This document shows, piece after piece, positions 1 through 4,837 of a stretch of DNA of 5,664 nt; position 1 is the first letter of the stretch, and every line of letters begins with the position of its first letter. The translations under genes were made by a program, and so were the position numbers. Source of the DNA: an uncultured bacterium (GTDB lineage Bacteria; Patescibacteriota; Microgenomatia; UBA1406; GWC2-37-13); assembly GCA_937914905.1 (NCBI GenBank), contig CALESU010000069.1:1-5664 (forward strand), read 5' to 3'. The notes under the pieces were generated by a model. The model was not told the DNA's origin and searched no databases. It saw only the letters and a program-made list of their open reading frames with translations.

Positions 1-51
1 CTTGTCGAATCGATCGAAGTTGTTCATCAAAATATCGAATCGATTGAATAA
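1..51 (+). CDS. possible 3' end of an upstream gene (partial)
   Basis: Reading from base 1 gives 16 codons and a TAA stop at 49-51, two bases before the stop of the convergent hypC gene. The peptide ends with the sequence ESIE twice, ten codons apart (7-18 and 37-48). The only base difference between the two copies is synonymous (ATC versus ATT for Ile), which mildly supports this reading frame. The tail-to-tail layout matches the other convergent pairs in the window. The stretch is too short to identify a product, and frame 2 is also open here, so this is a tentative call. Confidence 0.3.
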   Translation, partial: LVESIEVVHQNIESIE

Positions 52-53
52 AT

Positions 54-263
54 TTACGAAAGAACCTCTTTCCAAGCTTGTTGCGAAGATTTCGCTTCTT
101 CCTCAGAGAGAATTTTGACCACAATTCCCATTTGAACGAGCGCCCAATCCCCTACCTTCGCGCGTAAGTCGGAAACAAGTACTTCTCTCGTCTCGTGAGG
201 GTATTGGATGACGGCAGTTTTTCCAGAAACTGAGATGATTTTCCCAGGGAATGCAATGCACAT
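54..263 (-). CDS. hypC: HypC/HybG/HupF-family hydrogenase maturation chaperone
   Basis: This is a 69-aa protein of the usual HypC size and fold. In the family, HypC binds HypD, carries the Fe(CN)2CO unit through its N-terminal Cys and hands it to the apo large subunit in the cytoplasm. The start at 263 is chosen because it gives the family signature MCIAFPGK, with Cys2 and Gly7. An upstream in-frame ATG at 299 would bury that Cys at residue 14. The GD motif (38-39) is followed by VQMG (43-46), where most HypC proteins have VHxG, so the conserved His is Gln here. The C-terminal ILSEEEA helix is typical. There is no good Shine-Dalgarno site: GAGG lies 13 nt upstream. A -10-like TATGAT lies 7 nt before this ATG, suggesting a leaderless mRNA. 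It is divergent from the hydrogenase genes it should serve. Confidence 0.9.
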   Translation of the reverse strand: MCIAFPGKIISVSGKTAVIQYPHETREVLVSDLRAKVGDWALVQMGIVVKILSEEEAKSSQQAWKEVLS

Positions 264-270
264 AGGTACG

Positions 271-299
271 ATCATACCTCGTTTTGTTAGAGAATACAA
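271..299 (-). promoter_or_regulatory. candidate hypC promoter (leaderless)
   Basis: On the minus strand, TTGTAT (299-294) and TATGAT (276-271) are separated by 17 bp. The expected start of transcription, about 7 nt beyond the -10, falls at 264-263, the ATG of the MCIAFPG start. The -35 is poor (TTG only) and the -10 has one mismatch, so the call rests mainly on spacing and on the same arrangement at neighbouring genes. Confidence 0.4.
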
Positions 300-330
300 A
301 TTGAAGTCAATTACATAACTTTCCGCACTA

Positions 331-429
331 TGTCATCTTGAGTCCCGGTAATTGTCGGGACGAAAGATCCATCACCATAACTAATTATTATTGGATTCTT
401 CGCTTCGCTGAGCTCCGCTCAGAATGACA
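331..429. repeat. nested inverted-repeat (REP/MITE-like) element
   Basis: This 99-bp element has imperfect terminal inverted repeats. The left end TGTCATCTTGAG (331-342) matches the complement of the right end CTCAGAATGACA (418-429) with a two-base swap. Inner arm ends CGAAAGATCC (361-370) and GGATTCTTCG (393-402) also pair. Each arm carries its own perfect hairpin: GTCCCG/CGGGAC (342-347 with 356-361) and CTGAGC/GCTCAG (408-413 with 417-422, loop TCC). The TGTCATTCTGAG...GAAGAATCC style resembles, from memory, a palindromic repeat widespread in bacterial and metagenomic genomes. A 3-bp CTA lies on both sides (328-330, 430-432), a possible target duplication. It lies between hypC and the small-subunit gene and encodes no protein. 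Confidence 0.75.
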
Positions 430-463
430 CTAAATCAATTGAAATAATTTCTCAAAATTCTTT

Positions 464-472
464 TGCTATACT
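464..472 (+). promoter_or_regulatory. extended -10 promoter of the hydrogenase genes
   Basis: TGC followed by TATACT (467-472) is an extended -10 element with one mismatch in the hexamer. The predicted transcription start is at about 479, exactly the ATG of the small-subunit gene, so the mRNA would be leaderless. A TTGAAA at 439-444 is too far upstream (22-bp spacer) to be a good -35. No Shine-Dalgarno site lies before the ATG. Confidence 0.55.
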
Positions 473-478
473 AAATTT

Positions 479-964
479 ATGGAGAAGAAAAAGCTTGTTA
501 TTGGGTGGTTTTCGTTTACTTGTTGTGAAGATAGCACTATACTCCTTACCGAGCTTCTCAATGATCATTACAGTGGTTGGAAACAACTCATTGAGTTTCG
601 CCACATGAAAGCCTTGCAAATGAAAAACTCCATTGAAGGCTTGGATGTGGCTTTTATCGAAGGAGCCATTTCCTCCCCATCACAAGCTGAGGAAGTGAAA
701 AAAATTCGCGAGAATGCAAAGTATGTGGTCGCAATAGGCGCATGTGCATGTACCGGAAGACCATCTGCAACGCGAAATGATTTTATTGATGCTGAGCTTA
801 CTGAAAAAATCAAATGGTATATGGGTCAGTTTGATTACAGTAAAAAAGTCCAAAAATTAGATGAAGTCATAAAAGTTGATGATACTGTCAACGGGTGTCC
901 CATGAATCCCATCATCTTTATGTCAATCGTAAACAAGTATTTAGAGCTCTTTCATATTTCATAA
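479..964 (+). CDS. [NiFe]-hydrogenase small subunit, single-cluster type (NuoB/20-kDa family)
   Basis: This 161-aa protein belongs to the complex I 20-kDa / [NiFe]-hydrogenase small-subunit family, which passes electrons from the NiFe site through a proximal [4Fe-4S] cluster. Visible ligand candidates are C15-C16 (FTCCEDS), C89 in GAC (87-89, with C91 nearby) and C140 in NGCP. The DVAFIEGAI segment (56-64) before the GAC motif is typical. Hydrogenases usually have CxxC at the first site, but here the position three after C16 is Ser19. The adjacent Cys pair, as in NuoB, may supply the missing ligand. The protein stops soon after GCP and has no ferredoxin-like extension for medial or distal clusters. 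There is no twin-arginine signal, so it should be cytoplasmic. The large-subunit gene starts 6 bp downstream, forming an operon. The start fits a leaderless transcript. Assignment to a hydrogenase group (3b/3d-like or other) is not possible by eye. Confidence 0.85.
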   Translation: MEKKKLVIGWFSFTCCEDSTILLTELLNDHYSGWKQLIEFRHMKALQMKNSIEGLDVAFIEGAISSPSQAEEVKKIRENAKYVVAIGACACTGRPSATRNDFIDAELTEKIKWYMGQFDYSKKVQKLDEVIKVDDTVNGCPMNPIIFMSIVNKYLELFHIS

Positions 965-970
965 TTCTCT

Positions 971-2272
971 ATGCATCAGGCAGACATCACCATTAATAGC
1001 ATCACGAAGATCGAAGGAAATGCAGGTCTTACCGTAAAAATCCAGGACGGCAAGGTATCTGATTTGAAGTTCATCATCTCAGATTATCGCCGGTTTTATG
1101 CGCATGCGGTCAAGAAAAAGCCCATTATTGCAGTTCCCTCATTCCTCTCTCGCATTTGTGGCACATGTTCCGTCTCTCATCTTTTTGCGTCTATTGAGGC
1201 AATCGAGAAATCCCAACAAATTGAAGTTACCGCACAAACAAAAATCTTGCGAAGACTTGCCTATAATGGCCTGATGATTCGAGATCATGCCCTGCATTTA
1301 TATTTCTTTACGCTACCTGACGTTCTTGGGATTGACTCCATTTTGCAAATATCAGATGATCCCGCAGATCCAGGGCACGTCTTACTTCATGATTCTTTTG
1401 ATATTAAACGCGTGGGAACAGATATTACAAACGTCGTTATCGGAGCTGCAATTCACGCTCCATTCCCCACTATTGGTGGATTTATCAAACTACCTGATCC
1501 GAGTAAATTCCCTGAACTAATCGAGAAGCTTGAAAAGATTCGACCGCAAGTAATTCGGGGTATTCAAGCATTTTTCAAATGGGATAAAACCCTTATCCGT
1601 AACTCAGATTACATGTGCTTACGAAATGATAGAGAATTTAACTTTCTGGAAGGGATGATTGTCAACTCCACAGGTCGCAAGATCCCTGAGGAAGAGTTTC
1701 ACACATTTTTAAAGTCAGTTGTGATCCCGTATTCTCAGGCTGAAGGGTATATCTTTTCGGATTCTCATAGCGATTATCTCGTGGGCTCTCTTGCGCGTAT
1801 CAACTTCAATAAAGATCTTCTCAATAAACGTACAGCTCAAGACATTAGTGAGGTTCTTACTGCGTTTCCATCAAATAATGTATTTCACAATAACCTCGCA
1901 CAGGCAATTGAAATCCTACAAGCCGTTGATGATTCGATAGAAATTTTAAAATCAGTGCAAGTTTCACCAGAGCCACCCATTCGAAAACCCCCTCAAGCCG
2001 GGCGAGGTGTTGGAGTGATTGAAGCGCCACGGGGGATTTTGTACCATATGGCTCAAGTGAATGCGCAAGGGATGATTGAGGATTACGACGTGATCGTTCC
2101 CACATCTCAAAACCAGATCAATATTGAGAATGATCTCAAAAAGTATTTTGACGAAAATCTAGACAAATCCGAAGATGAATTGAAGCTCAACGCAGAAACG
2201 ATAATCCGTGCTTATGATCCCTGTATGTCCTGCTCGACTAACTTTCTTAAAATGGAGATTACTCGATCTTGA
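971..2272 (+). CDS. [NiFe]-hydrogenase large (catalytic) subunit
   Basis: The 433-aa catalytic subunit binds the NiFe(CN)2CO centre. The L1 motif is RICGTCSVSH (61-70), with Cys63, Cys66 and His70. The L2 motif is DPCMSCSTN (416-424), with Cys418 and Cys421. The conserved EAPRG (351-355) lies in GRGVGVIEAPRGILYH and supplies the active-site Arg354. VPTSQNQ (376-382) and the N-terminal KIEGN (13-17) are also family features. All four Cys ligands are present, so it should be able to carry the metal site. Two positions are odd: the His that normally ends L2 is Asn424, and the usual IEGH is IEGN. A nine-residue tail after Asn424 would be the peptide removed by the maturation protease. It is co-transcribed with the small subunit, has no Shine-Dalgarno site, and ends in TGA inside the convergent protease gene. 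Confidence 0.95.
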   Translation: MHQADITINSITKIEGNAGLTVKIQDGKVSDLKFIISDYRRFYAHAVKKKPIIAVPSFLSRICGTCSVSHLFASIEAIEKSQQIEVTAQTKILRRLAYNGLMIRDHALHLYFFTLPDVLGIDSILQISDDPADPGHVLLHDSFDIKRVGTDITNVVIGAAIHAPFPTIGGFIKLPDPSKFPELIEKLEKIRPQVIRGIQAFFKWDKTLIRNSDYMCLRNDREFNFLEGMIVNSTGRKIPEEEFHTFLKSVVIPYSQAEGYIFSDSHSDYLVGSLARINFNKDLLNKRTAQDISEVLTAFPSNNVFHNNLAQAIEILQAVDDSIEILKSVQVSPEPPIRKPPQAGRGVGVIEAPRGILYHMAQVNAQGMIEDYDVIVPTSQNQINIENDLKKYFDENLDKSEDELKLNAETIIRAYDPCMSCSTNFLKMEITRS

Positions 2273-2613
2273 TCCATTGGTTCATCTCCTGGAATTCCGA
2301 TAAGATACCACTTCTTCAATTTTCCAATCTTATACAGATATTTCAATTGAAACCCAAGATCAAAATCGTGCACTGTGTTTTGGGGTGAAAGGAGAATCGA
2401 TTCCCGGTCTGACTGGTCAAATAATGATTCGGTCGATATTCCATATACGGTATCAATAAGGATTGGGCAGGGATCGTCGATAAAGGGAAGGTCTTCGTTG
2501 GGTTTCACGATAAAACAAGACATATGAGGAAATTGCGATTCTATGGCTTTTTTCAATCTAAACGGCGCAGAATCTTCCTTAACATCTTCATTCCCAAACA
2601 GATATATATTCAT
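2212..2613 (-). CDS. hydrogenase maturation endopeptidase (HyaD/HybD/HycI family)
   Basis: Members of this family bind the Ni in the assembled large subunit and cut off its C-terminal tail. Counting from the ATG at 2613 (133 aa), the protein begins NIYLFGNED, matching the family's first strand and GN motif. The three likely Ni ligands, by comparison with E. coli HybD Glu16/Asp62/His93, are Asp14 (in KEDS), Asp54 (in LIDTVYG) and His82 (in TVHDFDLG). The LIGIPGDEP stretch matches the later conserved strand. An ATG at 2622 would add three residues, but a perfect TATAAT covers that codon and sits 7 nt before the 2613 ATG, favouring the shorter start. Its last 19 codons are antisense to the large-subunit codons for the L2 motif and cleaved tail. 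No other protease substrate gene is in view, so the neighbouring large subunit is its probable target. Confidence 0.85.
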   Translation of the reverse strand: MNIYLFGNEDVKEDSAPFRLKKAIESQFPHMSCFIVKPNEDLPFIDDPCPILIDTVYGISTESLFDQSDRESILLSPQNTVHDFDLGFQLKYLYKIGKLKKWYLIGIPGDEPMDQDRVISILRKLVEQDIQGS

Positions 2614-2620
2614 AGGATTC

Positions 2621-2628
2621 ATTATAAT
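2621..2628. promoter_or_regulatory. palindromic bidirectional -10 box between protease and DUF6390-type gene
   Basis: ATTATAAT is its own reverse complement, so a perfect TATAAT reads on both strands (2623-2628 plus, 2626-2621 minus). The plus-strand hexamer is 5 nt before the ATG at 2634 and the minus-strand one is 7 nt before the ATG at 2613. Both predicted start sites fall on or next to the ATGs. No good -35 or extended -10 is visible on either side, so strength is uncertain. Confidence 0.55.
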
Positions 2629-2633
2629 AGGGT

Positions 2634-3341
2634 ATGGACTCGCGCGCAGCTAATCTGAATATCAGATTTTCCTTCTCTCCCAATCTTCTTGGCTATTGCG
2701 GGAGAGAAACTGCGCAGGAAAAGTATCGTAACTGCTTAAGATATGGGCGTTGTGAGGGAATTACAGAAGAACTCACTCATTTTATTGTCCTGTATCCCTA
2801 TTTACAAACTATTGCCCGCATCACGGGCCTTTCTCCTTTTTCCTATGAAGTTGCTGAATGTTATTGGTTGGGAAGTGCATTATTGAATCAGGTGAAAAAT
2901 GAACATTACTCTATTCTCCTTGAAGAGTTTGCTAAGCAAGGCGTTCCTCAATGGCTCATTGAGGAATTATGGGAAAAACCGCCCAACCGTTTTATTCCTA
3001 CTCATTTATTCCAGGTCTTGCACATTGGCGTAGGGAAAGCAAGTGGCTCCGTCCCCTTTTCTCTTGCATCAATCAATAATTGCATGATCAGATGGGGAAA
3101 AGTGAAGACTGTAGACAAAGGAGAAGCAGAAGTAGAAATCTCATCTCTCCAAGATTCATCACACTCGCATGAGATCGTTCAAACAACAATATCTGCTCAT
3201 ATACATCCGGATTTTTCACCAAAGATTAAGGCCGGAGATTTGGTGACGGTACACTGGGGCGTGATAAATGCAAAGTTAACCCTTGCACAATTTCGAAATA
3301 TCTCCTTCTGGACGGATCAGGTACTCACAGCATTGAGCTGA
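2634..3341 (+). CDS. DUF6390-type hydrogenase-associated protein with HypC-like C-terminal half
   Basis: This 235-aa cytoplasmic protein has no signal or membrane segment. I recognise it as resembling DUF6390, a family that, from memory, occurs next to hypC and [NiFe]-hydrogenase genes, for example in Actinobacteria; its function is unknown to me. Family-like features are FSPNLLGYCG (14-23), the helical YPYLQTIARITG and EVAECYWLGSALLNQV stretches (54-87), HLFQVLHIGVG (124-134), and NCMIRWGKV (149-157). The last part lines up with HypC: Cys150-x4-Gly155-Lys, Ala165, Gly201-Asp202, then VHWG (206-209) and a KLT.AQ helix, with the Cys-to-Gly and Asp-to-Gly distances identical to HypC. This suggests a maturation role, which is inference. 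The ATG is 5 nt after a perfect TATAAT; the AGGG one base before the ATG is too close to act as a ribosome site. The gene ends 25 bp inside the convergent transporter gene. Confidence 0.75.
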   Translation: MDSRAANLNIRFSFSPNLLGYCGRETAQEKYRNCLRYGRCEGITEELTHFIVLYPYLQTIARITGLSPFSYEVAECYWLGSALLNQVKNEHYSILLEEFAKQGVPQWLIEELWEKPPNRFIPTHLFQVLHIGVGKASGSVPFSLASINNCMIRWGKVKTVDKGEAEVEISSLQDSSHSHEIVQTTISAHIHPDFSPKIKAGDLVTVHWGVINAKLTLAQFRNISFWTDQVLTALS

Positions 3342-4240
3342 GACGATTGTTTTACTGATCGACTTGCAGCTACTAACAGGCCAAGTCCGAGAATTGTAAC
3401 CACGCCTTGAAGTGTCAGCGCACCATTCCACGTCTGAGTTACAAATACTGCAGAAAGAATATTCGTGACAAGGGTTGAGGACACGAGAACTGCAGTCACG
3501 GTAATTGCTGGCGCAAGCTTTAGTGCGCGATACCACGAACTCACATAGCCAAACAGTGTCAGCATGGTAAGAGCGAGCCAAAAGAGCTGCATGGGTGCAA
3601 TCGAAGTCAGGTTTGCAAGTGATGCAGGAGCTTGGAATACTGCCAGGATCATGAGGATGAGAGATCCTAAGCCCATTCGAAATCCAGTGACAATATCAGG
3701 ATCCACATGGCTCAAGACTTTTTTCGCAATGATCGTTTCAACTGACCATAGGAGCGTTGCTCCAAAAACCATCATTTCGCCCACGGAAAACGTAAATCCT
3801 TTAAACCCTGGAATTACGTAGTTACTTGAAAAGAGTATCAAAACAGCAAGAAGTTGTGTTTTTGTCATGCGTTCTTTCAAAAATACGAGAGCGAGGATAC
3901 TTACCCAAAACACAAGTGATTTATGAATCATGGCCGCATTGATTGCAGGAATGGTCGATAGTCCCGTAAAAAAAAGATAAAAAGGGAGTGTACCTCCGAC
4001 TAAGCCTACCGCAACAAGTTTCATTAAATCACTTCTCGAGAGAGTCCTGAGGAGTTTGAATTTCCCCAGCATGAGAATAACTGACACCACAAGGATACCA
4101 ACGCCGGCATTTTTAACGGCAGTAAATACGAGTGGAGGTGAGATTGCGTCAACCGCAAACTTATTAACAAAGATAGAAACGCCGGAAATAAAAGCGGTTA
4201 TCAGGGCAAGATAAATACCATTGGACTTGAGTGATTGCAT
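3317..4240 (-). CDS. EamA/DMT-superfamily transporter
   Basis: This 307-aa integral membrane protein has about ten hydrophobic helices (roughly residues 8-29, 36-58, 72-92, 103-121, 128-144, 153-173, 184-202, 215-234, 243-266 and 274-293), arranged as two EamA repeats. Each repeat has the typical pattern of an alanine-rich helix leading into a charged or polar turn: LSTIPAINAAMIHKSLVFW...LKERMT in the first and LKLAPAITVTAVLVSSTLV in the second. Family members export or exchange small metabolites such as amino acids or sugar derivatives. The substrate cannot be read from sequence. The start region is AT-rich with no Shine-Dalgarno site. A possible extended -10 (TGG TATATT, 4289-4281) lies upstream in the gap to the thioredoxin-like gene. 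Its last 25 bp overlap the DUF6390-type gene tail to tail. Nothing ties it to hydrogen metabolism except position. Confidence 0.88.
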   Translation of the reverse strand: MQSLKSNGIYLALITAFISGVSIFVNKFAVDAISPPLVFTAVKNAGVGILVVSVILMLGKFKLLRTLSRSDLMKLVAVGLVGGTLPFYLFFTGLSTIPAINAAMIHKSLVFWVSILALVFLKERMTKTQLLAVLILFSSNYVIPGFKGFTFSVGEMMVFGATLLWSVETIIAKKVLSHVDPDIVTGFRMGLGSLILMILAVFQAPASLANLTSIAPMQLFWLALTMLTLFGYVSSWYRALKLAPAITVTAVLVSSTLVTNILSAVFVTQTWNGALTLQGVVTILGLGLLVAASRSVKQSSQLNAVST

Positions 4241-4296
4241 GAATATATTAATAAATTACTAATGAGAGATTACACATATGAATATACCAGATACAG

Positions 4297-4773
4297 TCAA
4301 TATCCGCTATTTGCAAGTAACAAATCTATTCCCCCGCCAACCCACCGAGTGATTTCCTTTCCTGACGGGTCAAGCAGTACAAGAGTGTGTTGGACTGTCA
4401 CGAAGTATTTCTTTTTCAGTTCAGCATCACGGTCATAATCCACTTTTAAAATGGTCAAATCTTCAGGAATTTCCGTGTAACGTTCAATTAGTTCTTTGTC
4501 CAATCCAATACAGGTCTGACACCAGGAAGTAGCTGCGAAAAAGAGGAGTACGTTGCCTTTGGTGAGCGATTGCTTCAATTGTTCCTGAGAGTACGGGACA
4601 TATGATGCGCGGTCCGCAGGGATAGCCATATTCACGGTCGAAGGAGCAACGTCACTTATTTCAGTTTTCCCCACTCTGCGATCCTGTGAACTTTGTTTAA
4701 CGGTGGATGCCAGCCACACTGCACCGAGGATTGCCACAACGATAATGATACTTAATCCAATATTTGACTTCAT
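4297..4773 (-). CDS. membrane-anchored thioredoxin-fold protein
   Basis: This is a 158-aa protein with an N-terminal hydrophobic anchor (about residues 6-23, preceded by Lys2), a hydrophilic linker to about 60, and a thioredoxin-like domain. The active site is WCQTC (84-88), a CxxC that should be redox active, preceded by the strand VLLFFAATS. A helix and the strand LTILKVDYD follow. The position that is normally the cis-proline (xPT) reads QHT (128-130), so it is His129 here. LVLLDPSGKEITRW completes the fold. There is no lipobox Cys, so it is probably held by an uncleaved anchor with the domain outside the cytoplasmic membrane, acting in disulfide exchange or thiol reduction; the direction of the reaction cannot be told. 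It has a 56-bp gap to the transporter gene, with which it may be co-transcribed. TACAAT lies only 3 nt before the ATG, so a leaderless start is unclear. Confidence 0.82.
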   Translation of the reverse strand: MKSNIGLSIIIVVAILGAVWLASTVKQSSQDRRVGKTEISDVAPSTVNMAIPADRASYVPYSQEQLKQSLTKGNVLLFFAATSWCQTCIGLDKELIERYTEIPEDLTILKVDYDRDAELKKKYFVTVQHTLVLLDPSGKEITRWVGGGIDLLLANSGY

Positions 4774-4782
4774 GGTATTGTA

Positions 4783-4822
4783 AAATGAAAAAGCTTAGAG
4801 CTTCTATTTGAGAACTTCTCAA
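4783..4822 (-). terminator. possible terminator after the response-regulator pair
   Basis: In the 64-bp gap after the second response regulator, the minus strand holds the palindrome TTGAGAA-G-TTCTCAA (4822-4808). A small hairpin AAGCT-CTA-AGCTT (4803-4791) follows, running into a T-rich stretch (TTTCATTT, 4790-4783). The hairpins are short and AT-rich, so this could be a weak terminator or an operator-like palindrome ahead of the thioredoxin-like gene. Confidence 0.4.
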
Positions 4823-4837
4823 TAAGAAACATTTGGC

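Noticed and set aside
5..48. Direct repeat TCGAATCGAT(C/T)GAA as an iteron or operator pair
   Set aside because: Only two copies, 30 bp apart; they are in frame with each other and differ by a synonymous base, so a coding repeat (ESIE) explains them better.
264..299. Upstream in-frame ATG giving an 81-aa HypC
   Set aside because: It would put the family's N-terminal Cys at residue 14, whereas HypC function needs it right after the initiator Met, and a -10-like box lies inside this stretch.
439..444. TTGAAA as the -35 box for the small-subunit promoter
   Set aside because: The 22-bp distance to TATACT is too long for a standard promoter; the extended -10 is enough to explain the site.
568..813. 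Open frame on the minus strand inside the small-subunit gene
   Set aside because: It has no recognisable domain and lies fully antisense to a gene with clear family motifs.
1287..1520. Second plus-strand frame inside the large-subunit gene
   Set aside because: Low-complexity translation without family features; it is an out-of-frame reading of the catalytic subunit.
1857..2105. Minus-strand frame opposite the EAPRG region of the large subunit
   Set aside because: A shadow of a strongly conserved coding segment; no start signals or protein features.
3276..3581. Cys-rich minus-strand frame overlapping the transporter gene
   Set aside because: The cysteines arise from reading the transporter gene out of frame; their spacing does not form a known metal-binding pattern.
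4235..4438. Plus-strand frame across the transporter/thioredoxin gap
   Set aside because: Mostly antisense to the thioredoxin-like gene, with a translation that shows no domain.
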